From: Kordia sp965283645
GTDB lineage: Bacteria > Bacteroidota > Bacteroidia > Flavobacteriales > Flavobacteriaceae
Assembly (NCBI RefSeq): GCF_965283645.1
Contig: NZ_CBDIPG010000001.1
Coordinates: forward strand, 2,542,001 to 2,606,000
Direction: 5' to 3'
DNA: 64,000 nucleotides
Shown here: in pieces, positions 1 through 9,819 of the stretch
Layout: each line of letters begins with the position of its first letter
Numbering within the stretch: position 1 is the stretch's first letter
Made by a program: the position numbers and the translations under genes
Notes under the pieces: model-generated
Seen by the model: the letters and a program-made list of their open reading frames with translations, nothing else
The model's database searches: none
What the model was told of the DNA's origin: nothing

Positions 1-1
1 A

Positions 2-646
2 AAAGGGACAAAATATTTAGTCGATAACTTAATCATGTCGTTATCACTGGCAATTTTCTTGATTTCGTTATTTATGGCGTATTTATTCCGTTCATTCCGA
101 ATGATTTTAATTTCGTTAGTACCAAACTTACTTCCATTGCTCATTACAGCTGGAATGATGGGTTTTTTGGGCGTTCCTATTAAACCATCAACCATTTTGG
201 TGTTTAGTATTGCATTTGGTATTTCTGTGGATGATACCATACATTTCTTAGCAAAATACAGACAAGAATTACGAAGCAACAATTGGAAAATTCGCAAATC
301 GGTATATGCAGCCTTACGTGAAACTGGCGTAAGTATGTTTTACACATCCATCGTTTTATTCTTTGGATTTTCGGTATTTATGATTTCAAGTTTTGGTGGA
401 ACGGTTGCTTTAGGCGGATTGGTTTCTGCAACACTACTCTTTGCTATGTTAGCAAACTTACTACTATTACCTTCTTTATTGCTTTCGCTAGAACGAAGCA
501 TTGCAAACAAACGTGTATTAAAAGAACCTAACTTCAGAATTCTTCCTGAAAAAGCAAATCGAAAATTATCAGAGCTTACGCGAAAAAATGATGAAGATGA
601 CGATGATGAAGCTACATCTCACAAAGAAAAGTATACAAAAAAATAA
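2..646 (+). CDS. MMPL/RND-family transporter, C-terminal part (5' truncated by window edge)
   Basis: Only the last 214 codons are in the window; the frame is open to its left edge, and the ATG at 35 is internal. The fragment holds about five hydrophobic segments. Its sequence FGISVDDTIHFLAKYR is the typical motif near the end of an MMPL/RND permease domain, where an acidic residue pair lies at the start of a transmembrane helix. A charged cytoplasmic tail rich in Asp and Glu ends the protein. RND proteins of this class export lipids or hydrophobic compounds with proton motive force. The substrate cannot be inferred from this piece, and the next gene, asnS, is unrelated. Confidence 0.85.
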   Translation, partial: KGTKYLVDNLIMSLSLAIFLISLFMAYLFRSFRMILISLVPNLLPLLITAGMMGFLGVPIKPSTILVFSIAFGISVDDTIHFLAKYRQELRSNNWKIRKSVYAALRETGVSMFYTSIVLFFGFSVFMISSFGGTVALGGLVSATLLFAMLANLLLLPSLLLSLERSIANKRVLKEPNFRILPEKANRKLSELTRKNDEDDDDEATSHKEKYTKK

Positions 647-787
647 AGCCTGAAGCTGTTGTTACAGCATTCAGACTCTATTAGGTTCCCCCAAACCTAC
701 CTTAATTTACTTAATCATTGAAGACAAATTAAGATTACAATTGATTAATAGCCATGACAAATATATGTCAAGTTTGAGCGTTCAGAC

Positions 788-807
788 AAGGGGAAAATTC
801 CCCTTTT
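788..807 (+). terminator. Possible intrinsic terminator or palindromic hairpin
   Basis: AAGGGGAA and TTCCCCTT form an 8-bp stem around a 2-base loop, followed by TTT. The loop is too short to be ideal, and the site lies 140 bp after the transporter stop, so a terminator role is only possible. It could also be an operator-like palindrome upstream of asnS. Confidence 0.3.
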
Positions 808-940
808 TGCTGGGTAAATCCCTTTTATTTTCAAGTATTTTTACGCTTCTGCGAATTATTCCACAAAAAGAACATACACTTCTTACAAAACACATCTATA
901 TTTTTATCAACTCTCCTTTCATTAGTTTTCACTAATAAAC

Positions 941-948
941 TATATTTG
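941..948 (+). promoter_or_regulatory. Bacteroidota -7 element upstream of asnS
   Basis: TATATTTG fits the Bacteroidota sigma-A -7 consensus TAnnTTTG and lies 20 bp before the asnS ATG. No good -33 TTTG is seen about 19 bp further upstream, so the promoter is supported only by the -7 match and its position. Confidence 0.45.
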
Positions 949-968
949 TCGCCTAAATTATTATTGAA

Positions 969-2411
969 ATGAAATCATACACAGTAGCTGAGTTATTAAG
1001 CTCAGAAACATTAGTACAAGAAGTTATTGTAAAAGGTTGGGTACGAACGTTTAGAGCAAATCGATTTATTGCTTTAAATGATGGTTCAACAATTCATAAT
1101 ATTCAATGTGTTGTTGATTTTGAAAATACCAATGAAGATATTTTAAAACGCATCAGTACAGGTGCCGCAGTTTCTATTAAAGGAGAATTAATAGAAAGTC
1201 AAGGTAAAGGACAAAAAGTAGAAGTTGTTGTAACTGACATTACTATTTTGGGAGATGCTGATCCGGAAGAAGTATCAAAAACGATACTGCAACAAAAAAG
1301 ACACACATTAGAAAAATTAAGAGAACAAGCACATTTACGTACACGTACAAATACATTTAGTGCGGTAATGCGTTTGCGTTCGTCATTATCATTTGCAGTT
1401 CATAAATATTTTAATGATAACGGTTTCTATTACATGCACGCACCAATTGTTACCGGAAGTGATGCAGAAGGCGCTGGAGAAATGTTTAGAGTAACCACAT
1501 TAGACCCTAAAAATCCACCATTGGATGAAGAGGGAAATGTAGATTACACAAAAGATTTCTTTGGAAAGGAAACCAACTTAACAGTTTCTGGACAATTGGA
1601 AGCGGAAACGTATGCCATGTCTTTAGGAAAAGTATATACGTTTGGACCAACATTTAGAGCTGAAAACTCCAATACATCACGTCACTTGGCCGAATTTTGG
1701 ATGATTGAGCCAGAAGTTGCATTTATGGACTTAAGTGGAAATATGGACTTAGCAGAAGATTTTATGAAATCGGTGCTTTCGTATGTATTAGAACACAATG
1801 CGGATGATTTAGCCTTTTTAGAACAACGTTTAATTCAAGAAGACAAGTCGAAACCACAAGCTGAACGTAGCGAAATGACGTTGACAGAAAAGTTGCGTTT
1901 TGTAATTGACAACAACTTTAAACGTGTAAGCTATACGGAAGCTATTGATATTTTACGTAATTCAAAACCAAATAAGAAGAAGAAATTTAAATATATAATC
2001 AACGAATGGGGCGCTGATTTACAAAGTGAACACGAACGTTTCTTGGTAGAAAAGCATTTTAAATGTCCTGTAATTTTATTTGATTATCCAGCAAATATTA
2101 AAGCATTTTACATGCGATTGAACGAAGACGAAAAAACAGTTCGTGCCATGGATATTTTATTCCCTGGTATTGGAGAAATTGTTGGTGGATCGCAACGTGA
2201 AGAACGTTTGGATGTGTTGAAAGAAAAAATGGCCGCTTTAGGAATTCCTGAAGAAGAACTTTGGTGGTATTTAGACCTTCGCAAATACGGAACGGCTGTA
2301 CATTCAGGTTTCGGATTAGGTTTTGAACGTTTGGTTATGTTTGCAACAGGAATGGGGAATATTAGAGACGTAATTCCGTATCCAAGAACACCGTTAAATG
2401 CAGAGTTTTAA
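969..2411 (+). CDS. asnS: Asparagine--tRNA ligase
   Basis: This cytoplasmic class IIb aminoacyl-tRNA synthetase charges tRNA-Asn with asparagine using ATP. The N-terminal OB-fold anticodon-binding domain covers about residues 15-105 (VKGWVRTFRANRFIALNDGS). The catalytic core follows, with motif 2 around residues 228-250 (FRAENSNTSRHLAEFWMIEPE region) and motif 3 near 446-458 (GFGLGFERLVMF). The insertion after motif 2 and the 480-residue length are normal for bacteroidete AsnRS. NTSRHLAEF favours AsnRS over AspRS. The gene stands alone, with a -7 element upstream and a strong terminator downstream, so it is probably monocistronic. Confidence 0.97.
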   Translation: MKSYTVAELLSSETLVQEVIVKGWVRTFRANRFIALNDGSTIHNIQCVVDFENTNEDILKRISTGAAVSIKGELIESQGKGQKVEVVVTDITILGDADPEEVSKTILQQKRHTLEKLREQAHLRTRTNTFSAVMRLRSSLSFAVHKYFNDNGFYYMHAPIVTGSDAEGAGEMFRVTTLDPKNPPLDEEGNVDYTKDFFGKETNLTVSGQLEAETYAMSLGKVYTFGPTFRAENSNTSRHLAEFWMIEPEVAFMDLSGNMDLAEDFMKSVLSYVLEHNADDLAFLEQRLIQEDKSKPQAERSEMTLTEKLRFVIDNNFKRVSYTEAIDILRNSKPNKKKKFKYIINEWGADLQSEHERFLVEKHFKCPVILFDYPANIKAFYMRLNEDEKTVRAMDILFPGIGEIVGGSQREERLDVLKEKMAALGIPEEELWWYLDLRKYGTAVHSGFGLGFERLVMFATGMGNIRDVIPYPRTPLNAEF

Positions 2412-2429
2412 GAAAATTAAACCACATAT

Positions 2430-2465
2430 AAAAGCAGTTAAGAAATCCTTAACTGCTTTTTTTTT
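2430..2465 (+). terminator. Intrinsic terminator of asnS
   Basis: AAAAGCAGTTAAG and CTTAACTGCTTTT form a 13-bp stem with a short AAATC loop and run straight into a T tract of eight or more. It starts about 20 bp after the asnS stop codon. Confidence 0.9.
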
Positions 2466-2656
2466 AGCCAACAATAATTAAAATTTAAAAAACACCTACT
2501 TTACCAAGAATAAAAGAGTGAAAATCTTCTAAAGCGCACCTATTTTATTTGAAGTTGACACGTATTTAGTATTGATTTTCACTTTTTTGAATCATTTTCA
2601 TGTGAAATACGCTATTATTTTTTCCTTTTGAGATACCAATACCATAGGAGGTTTTT

Positions 2657-2664
2657 TATATTTG
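2657..2664 (+). promoter_or_regulatory. Bacteroidota -7 element upstream of the DUF6263-like lipoprotein
   Basis: TATATTTG matches TAnnTTTG and lies 20 bp before the ATG at 2685. A TTTTG at 2626-2630 could be the -33 box, but the 26-bp spacing is longer than the usual 19 or so. Confidence 0.4.
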
Positions 2665-2684
2665 TGTAGAACTAAAGACAATTC

Positions 2685-3467
2685 ATGATAAAAAAAACAC
2701 TTCTTGCTGTCATTCTGGTATTATTTTTGACAAGTTGTAGTAACAAAAGTACCGATCAAGTTAGTCCATATCTAAATTTTGAAAAAGGCTTCTCGCAAAC
2801 ATTAGTGGTTGAAACCAAAACAAGTGCTACTAAAGACATGTCTTTTCAAGAATCAAGAGAAATTCAATTCCAATTAGATACTGTCACAAAAGACAGTTCT
2901 TTTGTATTTACAGGAAAAATAATTCGCATGATTTATAAGTCTGATATGTTTGGTGAAAAAGAAGGTTTTGATACGCAAGTAGTAAAAGCCATTAATAACA
3001 CAAGCAAAATGAGCGCAAGTGAATTAGAGATTTATAATGAAATAAAGAATACGTTAGATAAGGAATTTACAATTATCTTAGACAAAAGAGGTAATTTACT
3101 AAAAACAGCTACTTTTAAAGATGGAACGTATATAGATCCTGAAATTGCAAAATCGTATACAGTTGCTCCAATTATTTTTCCTGATGAAAAATTAGCGGTT
3201 GGGTATTCATGGGAATTTAATACAGAAAACCCAATAATTCCAACACAAAAAATAAAACATATTTATACTGTTGACAATATTACAGCCGATAAAATCATAC
3301 TTGATGTAAAAGTAGAAATTAACGCTTTAAGTACTTTATTAGAGAGTAATGTAGCAACAGGAGTTTATGAAATAGATCGAAAAACCAAACGATTTATAAA
3401 AGGGCAACGAGAAATGAAATTACAAATAGGTGGCGGAAAAGCAATTTACAAAATTTACGAACAGTAA
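2685..3467 (+). CDS. DUF6263-like lipoprotein
   Basis: A type II signal peptide is visible: MIKK, a hydrophobic run and the lipobox LTSC with Cys18, followed by a polar N-terminus, so the protein is probably anchored to the outer membrane. The rest (260 residues in all) lacks membrane segments and looks like beta-rich secreted sequence. Features such as YSWEFN and a C-terminal stretch ending in basic and aromatic residues recall the DUF6263 family, which has no known function; this assignment is from memory of the family pattern. It lies between asnS and rpoN with its own likely promoter and may be read through into rpoN, 49 bp downstream. Confidence 0.7.
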   Translation: MIKKTLLAVILVLFLTSCSNKSTDQVSPYLNFEKGFSQTLVVETKTSATKDMSFQESREIQFQLDTVTKDSSFVFTGKIIRMIYKSDMFGEKEGFDTQVVKAINNTSKMSASELEIYNEIKNTLDKEFTIILDKRGNLLKTATFKDGTYIDPEIAKSYTVAPIIFPDEKLAVGYSWEFNTENPIIPTQKIKHIYTVDNITADKIILDVKVEINALSTLLESNVATGVYEIDRKTKRFIKGQREMKLQIGGGKAIYKIYEQ

Positions 3468-3516
3468 AATTTACTGTATTTAAAAAATACCCGCAACGTG
3501 TTTTACACAATATAAT

Positions 3517-4974
3517 ATGCTAAGACAACAACTAAATTTTAGATTATCCCAAAAATTATCACCACAACAAATTCAGTTAATGAAGTTGATTCAATTGCCT
3601 ACACAAGCTTTTGAGCAACGTTTGAAACAAGAATTGGAAGAAAATCCTGCGCTAGATAACGGAAAGGAACAACTTGACGAGTATGATGCTGATTTGTCTA
3701 ACGAATATGATGACGATTACGGAAATGATACTATTGCCGCTGAAGATATTAATGTGGACGATTATTTGAGTGATGATGAAATTCCTAATTACCGCTTACA
3801 AGCAAATAATTATAGTGTAGATGATGAAGAAAAAAATGTTCCGTATGCTTCTGGAACATCTTTTAATCAGCATTTAAAAACACAGTTAAACACCTTCAGA
3901 CTTTCTGAAGAAGATAGAGAAATTGCCGAATTTTTGATTGGTAGTGTGGACGAAAGTGGTTATATCCGAAGACCTTTGGAAGATATTGTTGACGATTTAG
4001 CGTTTACACAAAACATATTTACATCGGATGAAAATGTGCAAAAAATTCTAACTATTGTACATGAACTCGATCCCGCTGGAGTTGGCGCGCGGAATTTACA
4101 AGAATGTTTATTGATTCAGTTGCGCAGAAAAGAACCAACACCATCTATTGAACTTGCCATTGCAATTTTAGACAAATCGTTTGAGCATTTCACAAAGAAG
4201 CATTACAAGAAATTATTACAAAAATTTGATATTGTTGAAGAAGATTTACGCGATGCCATTTTAGAAATTGAACGTTTAAATCCAAAACCTGGCGGATCGT
4301 ATGCTGGAAACACAAAAATTATTGAGCATATTGTTCCCGATTTTGCCATTCGCATCACAGAAGGTATTTTAGAATTGACTTTAAACGGGCGAAATGCACC
4401 AGAATTGCATGTTTCTAGAGAATATAACGATATGCTGAAAGGGTATAAAGATACACGTCAGAAAACAAAATCTCAGAAAGATGCTGTGATGTTTATCAAA
4501 CAGAAATTAGATGCCGCAAAATGGTTTATAGACGCTATTAAACAACGGCAGCAGACACTTTTGGTAACTATGAACGCAATTCTTCATTATCAAGAGGAAT
4601 ATTTCCTTACGGGAGATGAACGCAAGTTGAAACCAATGATTTTAAAGGACATTGCCGATATGATTAACATGGATGTTTCTACGGTTTCACGTGTGGCAAA
4701 TAGTAAATATGTAGATACTCCTTACGGAACAAAGTTGATTAAGGAATTTTTCTCTGAATCGATGAAAAATGAACAAGGAGAAGATGTTTCAACACGAGAA
4801 ATTAAGAAGATTTTAGAAACTGTTATTGAAGATGAAAGCAAGAAAAAACCGTTAACGGACGAAAAATTAGCTTCTATTTTGAAAGAAAAAGGATATCCTA
4901 TTGCACGTAGAACGGTTGCAAAATATAGAGAACAACTTGATATTCCTGTTGCTCGTTTACGAAAGAAGATATAA
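3517..4974 (+). CDS. rpoN: RNA polymerase sigma-54 factor
   Basis: RpoN directs RNA polymerase to -24/-12 promoters and needs an AAA+ activator. Region I is the glutamine- and leucine-rich N-terminus (QKLSPQQIQLMKLIQLP, about residues 12-28). Region II is highly acidic, at about residues 50-105. The core-binding region follows. A helix-turn-helix is seen near residues 375-400 (DIADMINMDVSTVSRVANSK). The diagnostic RpoN box ARRTVAKYRE lies at about 462-471. The 485-residue length is typical. The TAA stop is followed 3 bp later by the ATG of the next membrane protein, which is likely co-transcribed. No activator gene is recognised in the window. Confidence 0.97.
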   Translation: MLRQQLNFRLSQKLSPQQIQLMKLIQLPTQAFEQRLKQELEENPALDNGKEQLDEYDADLSNEYDDDYGNDTIAAEDINVDDYLSDDEIPNYRLQANNYSVDDEEKNVPYASGTSFNQHLKTQLNTFRLSEEDREIAEFLIGSVDESGYIRRPLEDIVDDLAFTQNIFTSDENVQKILTIVHELDPAGVGARNLQECLLIQLRRKEPTPSIELAIAILDKSFEHFTKKHYKKLLQKFDIVEEDLRDAILEIERLNPKPGGSYAGNTKIIEHIVPDFAIRITEGILELTLNGRNAPELHVSREYNDMLKGYKDTRQKTKSQKDAVMFIKQKLDAAKWFIDAIKQRQQTLLVTMNAILHYQEEYFLTGDERKLKPMILKDIADMINMDVSTVSRVANSKYVDTPYGTKLIKEFFSESMKNEQGEDVSTREIKKILETVIEDESKKKPLTDEKLASILKEKGYPIARRTVAKYREQLDIPVARLRKKI

Positions 4975-4977
4975 TAA

Positions 4978-5577
4978 ATGCGCACTTTTTTAAAGGTAAT
5001 ATCATACCTCTTCCACCCTATTTTTATTCCAATTATGGCTACGATTGGCTATTTTTTAGTCACGCCCAGAATGTACGAATTGGTTTTTAAGATTGATGTT
5101 TCTATTACAATTACCATTTTCACGATTTGTATTCCAATGTTGATTTTTATTTTGCTGAAACGTTTTAAAATGATTGATTCTATTTTTTTAAAAGCTGTTT
5201 CGGAACGTAAAATTCCGTTATATATTTATGTTTTAATTCTGTTTTTAATCATCACGAAAGTGATTACTAAATCAATTTTTGCAGAGTTGTATGACTTCTT
5301 TTTAGCTACTTTAATTTCTGCTGTTATCTGTCTTTCACTTGTGTTTTTTCGTGTAAAAGCGAGCATGCACATGATGGGGATTTCAGGTTTGGTGATGTTT
5401 TTAGTTGTGTTGAGTATTACATATCAGGTAAATATCACATTTGCCTTGAGCATTTTAATTTTTATAATTGGATTGGTAGCAACTTCGCGCTTGTTCTTAA
5501 AAGCACATACATTTCCTGAACTTATTTTTGGTTTTTTTATCGGCTGGATTCCGCAACTATTGGTCGCTGGTTGGTAA
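4978..5577 (+). CDS. PAP2-like multi-pass membrane protein
   Basis: This 199-residue protein is almost entirely hydrophobic, with about six membrane segments. Two motifs resemble the acid phosphatase/PAP2 superfamily: SMHMMGISG in place of the PSGH loop (around residue 122), and SRLFLKAHTFPELIFGFFIG in place of SRxxxxxHxxxD (around residue 170). The Pro-Ser-Gly-His signature is altered and Glu replaces the last Asp, so phosphatase activity is uncertain. It follows rpoN with a 3-bp gap, an arrangement that suggests co-expression. The 3' end converges on the PUL arm. Confidence 0.6.
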   Translation: MRTFLKVISYLFHPIFIPIMATIGYFLVTPRMYELVFKIDVSITITIFTICIPMLIFILLKRFKMIDSIFLKAVSERKIPLYIYVLILFLIITKVITKSIFAELYDFFLATLISAVICLSLVFFRVKASMHMMGISGLVMFLVVLSITYQVNITFALSILIFIIGLVATSRLFLKAHTFPELIFGFFIGWIPQLLVAGW

Positions 5578-5620
5578 TTGGGTTTTAGTTGCTAGTTAGT
5601 TTATTTATTTTAGAGCTAAA

Positions 5621-8600
5621 CTAATTCGTCAACTTCAAAATTTTCAGCGCTGCATTTTTATTTAAAATAATGAAGTGCGCAACACCACGTATCATAATTT
5701 TTTGAATGGCTTTTGCTTCTGAGTGATTTAAATAGCTAATATCTTTCTGATATTGATACGTTCCTTGTTCATTACCTAATAGTACATACCCTCTAGAGGC
5801 ATCATAACGAATGGTTTCTATTTCCGCATCATAGATATTTCCAACACCGAAGATGTCTGTATAACCATCAGTATTGAAGTCGTGAGTAGCAATACTTAAT
5901 GTTGGTCCAAATTGTGCTTGATTTGGCAATGTTTGTATGTCAAAACTCCCGTTTCCATTATTTTTTAGACTAAAAGATTTAAAATTTGTGACTTTGAAAT
6001 GCGTAGCGTTTGCTAAATTTTCTTGTCCGTATATTTCAGGTAGTGTAGATGCTGCAAAATCTTTGTACGTTTTTATTTTACTGTTTAACATTGGGGTTTG
6101 CTCAGAAGAACATTGCTTTCCTCGTACAGGAAGTAATTGGCCAGTTTTTGATACTTTACTCAATGCCATATCAAAAGAAGCATTTTGATCTAAATTTCCA
6201 GCGTAGATATGCAACGGTTTTTCTTCTGTTGGATGAAATTTATTGTTCGTTCCCCAATTTCCTATGATGTAATCGTTATCACCGTCATTGTCTATATCTG
6301 CTTCCCTAATAGATTGATACCAACCTGTTGCGTTAGCAAGCTCAGAAAGGTTCTTTTTGTCAAATTTCCCATTGTTGTTTTCAAAGATGGTAATTGGCAT
6401 CCATTCACCAACAACTAGTAAATCTAAATCGCCATCAGCATCATAATCAGAAAAAATAGCATCATTTACCAGTTTCAATTCTGAGATTTCAGAAATAACC
6501 TCATCCTTTGTATTTGTAAATTTTCCGTTTTCATTTTTTAATAGATATGATGTTTCTGCTAATGGATATTTCCCATGTTTGGTATTTGCTCCAATAAAAA
6601 TATCAATGTCACCATCGTTGTCATAATCTGCTGCAGCAATCGCTTTTGTATTGATATGTATCTTTGGCAAACGATTGGATTTTGTATAGTTTCCTTTCCC
6701 ATCATTTATATACAATCGATCTTGTAAAAGCAAGCTGTTTTCTTCATTTTCATAACCTCCAGAAGTTACATATAAGTCTAGATCTTTATCATTGTCTACA
6801 TCAATAAATTGAGCATTTGTATCTTCGTATTTTTTTTCAGCTTCAAATAGTTTTTGATTGTTTTCAGAGAAAGTTCCATCACTTTTTTGAAGGTATAATT
6901 TTGAAATACTTCCTTTTGCATTTCCCACAAAGAAATCATCTAAACCATCATTGTTTACATCAGCTACAGCTAAAGGATTTCCTTTTTCAGATTGCTTTTG
7001 CGGTAAGAGCACTTGCAATTCAAAATCGTTAAATTTATTTTCTTTTTGAGTAAATTCAATTCCTAAATCAGTAGGATTTATAGTTTCAAATAAAGCTACT
7101 GAGTTTGAACTTTCTACTTTTTCTTGTGTTGCATTTTTATAATTTATTGTAATTGCTTTGTTTATTTTTATATTAGAGAGCAATTGTTTTTTACCATCTT
7201 GCCAATAGATTTTAACACTATCAACTTTTGTAATTTCGCCTAAACCAAAATGTAATTTATTCGTTACTGAAGATTGATAGCCTCTACTTAGTTGTACTGT
7301 TTTAGCCTGTTGCAATCCGTTGGCATACACATGAATTGTGGTTCCGATTCCATTTTTATTTTGATCAGTTCCGACAAGTGAAAAGGTAATGGAGTTTCCT
7401 TCTGAATAGTTTTTGTAAACCTGTGCTTCTTCATCTTGGTTATTTGTCACAAGGTCTAAATCACCATCATTATCAAGATCAACATATACAGCACCACTAG
7501 AATTGACCTTCGTTGTAAATCCCCAATCTTTTGTTTTGTTAGAAAAACTTATGTCTTTATTATTTTGAAATATATAATTGCTCAAGGTGTTTGAAGGCAT
7601 CATATTGATCGCTTCTTGCAAAGATACTTTCTTTCGATTTTGAATGTTGGTCTTCATCTTGTTTCGAAAATCCTGATTGGAAAGATCGTGCTCAATTCCA
7701 TTGGTCACAAACACATCATTGTACCCGTCATTGTTAAAATCGGCAATTAATGGTGCCCAACTCCAATCGGTTTTGGCAATACCTGACAACTGCGCTATTT
7801 CACTATACGTTCCATCACCATTATTGAGTTGCAACATGTTAGACATATACTGATGATGATAGCCTGCATTGACAACAGCATTGAAGTTTTCTGTACTCAT
7901 GTTTGCCATATTTTCTTTGCTTCGGATATGATCTTCCGCTAGCATATCTAATACTAGTAAATCTGGTAGTAAGTCGTTGTTGATGTCTGCAAAATCTGAT
8001 CCCATACTGTTTGCAGAAATATGTTTGAAACGTGTTAAGATTTCATCTTTAAACGTTCCGTTACCTTGATTGATGTATAGAAAATCAGGTTCTAAAAAGT
8101 CATTTGCTACGTAAATATCAGGAAGACTATCATTATTAAAATCTCCAATAGACGCACTTAATCCCCAAGCTTTGTTTTCAATTCCTGCGGCGCGTGTTAC
8201 ATTGGTAAAATGGTTTCCATCATTTCTAAATAATTGATCAGAGTTATACGGTTCTTTTTGTTGTTGAATTCGCGCATCAATATTGGTATTGTTTTGAAAA
8301 TCAAAACGATGATTTACCAAGTATACATCTAAATCGCCATCCGTATCATAGTCAAAAAAATAGGCTTGTGTAGAAAACCCAAAATGATCAATGCCATACG
8401 TAGCCGCATTTTCTTTAAATGTATTGTCTTTTTGATTGATGTATAATTTGTTTTTTCGAAGTTCATGATTTTTCAACGATCCAGATTTGCATACATAGAT
8501 ATCTAACCAACCATCATTGTTAATATCAATCATACTTACGCCGGTTGTCCAGCCATTTTCATCAGAAACGTTGGCTTTTTTTGTAATATCTTCAAACTTA

Positions 8601-8899
8601 AAATCTCCTTTGTTTATATACAATGCATTGCTCCCTTGATTGGAGGAAAAATACAAATCGTCCAGTCCATCATTGTTAATATCTCCGACGGCAATTCCGC
8701 CACCGTTGTATATGTAAGAGTAGTTTAGGAAATTAAAATAGAGGTTTTCTTGTACTTCATTTTTGAAATGAATGTTTGTATGATCGTTATTGATCACACT
8801 AAATAATGTATCACTTTTTTCTGCTGTTTTTTTAGCACAACCAACACCGAAAAAAAGTATAGCGAAGTAAAAGATTTTATGTTGTTTTAAAAATATCAT
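5621..8899 (-). CDS. Large FG-GAP/ASPIC-UnbV repeat lipoprotein of the PUL
   Basis: The 1092-residue protein starts with a type II signal peptide (lipobox FGVGC, Cys21), so it is an exported, membrane-anchored lipoprotein. Many FG-GAP/VCBS repeats are visible as DINNDGxxDL or DYDxDGDLDL calcium-binding loops from about residue 65 to 420 and from 660 to 1030. Between them, at about 520-590, HFGLGEITKVDSVKIYW marks an ASPIC/UnbV domain of the CRTAC1 type. Such proteins form beta-propellers and often accompany SusC/SusD loci, probably for glycan binding or surface display. It is the last gene of the minus-strand arm, 20 bp after the nucleotidyltransferase. No catalytic function is assigned. Confidence 0.85.
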   Translation of the reverse strand: MIFLKQHKIFYFAILFFGVGCAKKTAEKSDTLFSVINNDHTNIHFKNEVQENLYFNFLNYSYIYNGGGIAVGDINNDGLDDLYFSSNQGSNALYINKGDFKFEDITKKANVSDENGWTTGVSMIDINNDGWLDIYVCKSGSLKNHELRKNKLYINQKDNTFKENAATYGIDHFGFSTQAYFFDYDTDGDLDVYLVNHRFDFQNNTNIDARIQQQKEPYNSDQLFRNDGNHFTNVTRAAGIENKAWGLSASIGDFNNDSLPDIYVANDFLEPDFLYINQGNGTFKDEILTRFKHISANSMGSDFADINNDLLPDLLVLDMLAEDHIRSKENMANMSTENFNAVVNAGYHHQYMSNMLQLNNGDGTYSEIAQLSGIAKTDWSWAPLIADFNNDGYNDVFVTNGIEHDLSNQDFRNKMKTNIQNRKKVSLQEAINMMPSNTLSNYIFQNNKDISFSNKTKDWGFTTKVNSSGAVYVDLDNDGDLDLVTNNQDEEAQVYKNYSEGNSITFSLVGTDQNKNGIGTTIHVYANGLQQAKTVQLSRGYQSSVTNKLHFGLGEITKVDSVKIYWQDGKKQLLSNIKINKAITINYKNATQEKVESSNSVALFETINPTDLGIEFTQKENKFNDFELQVLLPQKQSEKGNPLAVADVNNDGLDDFFVGNAKGSISKLYLQKSDGTFSENNQKLFEAEKKYEDTNAQFIDVDNDKDLDLYVTSGGYENEENSLLLQDRLYINDGKGNYTKSNRLPKIHINTKAIAAADYDNDGDIDIFIGANTKHGKYPLAETSYLLKNENGKFTNTKDEVISEISELKLVNDAIFSDYDADGDLDLLVVGEWMPITIFENNNGKFDKKNLSELANATGWYQSIREADIDNDGDNDYIIGNWGTNNKFHPTEEKPLHIYAGNLDQNASFDMALSKVSKTGQLLPVRGKQCSSEQTPMLNSKIKTYKDFAASTLPEIYGQENLANATHFKVTNFKSFSLKNNGNGSFDIQTLPNQAQFGPTLSIATHDFNTDGYTDIFGVGNIYDAEIETIRYDASRGYVLLGNEQGTYQYQKDISYLNHSEAKAIQKIMIRGVAHFIILNKNAALKILKLTN

Positions 8900-8919
8900 T
8901 TCAGAGGATTTATTTAGTA

Positions 8920-9801
8920 TTAATTGCGGTCATTCCAGTCTAAGGTTTTGTGATGCTTAGCTAGGTATTTTTTTACAATAGAAATATCTTCTTTCGCTGT
9001 TAAATCAGGAACATGTTCAGAAAATGGAATGCCTTCAACTGTATTAGGATGCTTTTTAATCATGTTTAATAAAGCGGTTGGCAGTTCTTTTTCATTTCTA
9101 ACAGGATGAATAGGGCAATTTTCGAGGTATTTTAAAAATACTTCTCCTTTAAATTTAAAAATGTTCATGCTTACTCTTAGTGTGCCTGAAGCATCTTTGT
9201 AATTTTCTACTTCCTTTAAATCTGGTTTTTCTATAATGTCTACTAATTGGTTTTTAGTATTTAATTTAGCCAAAGCAAAGCGCGCAACTCTTTCCATAGA
9301 AAATTCCAAAGCATCTCTATCATATCCTATAAAGGCAGTATCACTCGTTGTCTTCCTCAATGCTAAAAACGCTTCCGCAGTATATAAATTATCACTGTTG
9401 CAAACGGTGTAATACTCAGAATTCAATGCTGGATATTGCATCACGGCTTGGTAAACTGCATCTGCAGTACCCAAAGGTTTGATTCTTTCTTTTGGAATAT
9501 GTTGTGTAGCAAAAGAGATATTGAGTCCATGAAAGTCATTATTTTTTTCTTTAGTTCCATAAAATTCTTTGAACAGTTCACTTTGCGTTCCTACAACAAT
9601 ATAGATGTTTTTATAGCCTGCTGATTTTGCATTGTATAATAAATAATCTAGTATTGGTCTTCCATCAGGATTTACACTGATAAGGCTTTTGCTTCGCTGA
9701 TTTGCTGCAGTAATTTCTTGTGCACTTAGGTTGTTACCTGTGGTTTGCTTCTTCATTCGTGAAGAAGCGCCTCCTGCCAATATGATTAAGTTTGTATGCA
9801 T
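8920..9801 (-). CDS. Sugar-1-phosphate nucleotidyltransferase (NTP_transferase family)
   Basis: The N-terminus LIILAGGASSRMKK (about residues 5-18) is the nucleotide-binding signature of NTP_transferase enzymes, which make NDP-sugars from sugar-1-phosphates. Downstream residues include GTADAVYQAV and a YTVCNSDNLYT metal-binding stretch, consistent with the GT-A-like fold. The usual C-terminal beta-helix is absent: at 293 residues it is a stand-alone catalytic domain. It lies 18 bp downstream of a GHMP kinase gene, which suggests that the kinase makes the sugar-1-phosphate and this enzyme activates it. The nucleotide and sugar are not predictable, although an N-acetylhexosamine fits the locus. 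Confidence 0.8.
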   Translation of the reverse strand: MHTNLIILAGGASSRMKKQTTGNNLSAQEITAANQRSKSLISVNPDGRPILDYLLYNAKSAGYKNIYIVVGTQSELFKEFYGTKEKNNDFHGLNISFATQHIPKERIKPLGTADAVYQAVMQYPALNSEYYTVCNSDNLYTAEAFLALRKTTSDTAFIGYDRDALEFSMERVARFALAKLNTKNQLVDIIEKPDLKEVENYKDASGTLRVSMNIFKFKGEVFLKYLENCPIHPVRNEKELPTALLNMIKKHPNTVEGIPFSEHVPDLTAKEDISIVKKYLAKHHKTLDWNDRN

Positions 9802-9819
9802 TTTTTGGTTGTATGCTCG

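Larger units (their letters stand above)
647..968. other. Intergenic region, 322 bp, with small hairpins
   Basis: No convincing gene is seen. Just after the transporter stop there is a bulged hairpin at 651-676 (arms CTGAA-GCTGT and ACAGC-TTCAG). A short AGGTT/AACCT stem follows near 683-697, without a clear T tract. A second symmetric hairpin lies at 788-807. The right end carries the promoter-like element of asnS. An open frame of 64 codons at 741-935 has no start context or recognisable composition. Confidence 0.5.

Noticed and set aside
741..935. 64-codon open frame upstream of asnS
   Set aside because: It has no recognisable domain, poor start context and overlaps hairpins and the asnS promoter; composition looks non-coding.
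4722..4985. Open frame antisense to the end of rpoN
   Set aside because: It lies fully opposite a well-supported gene and its protein is the mirror of rpoN codons.
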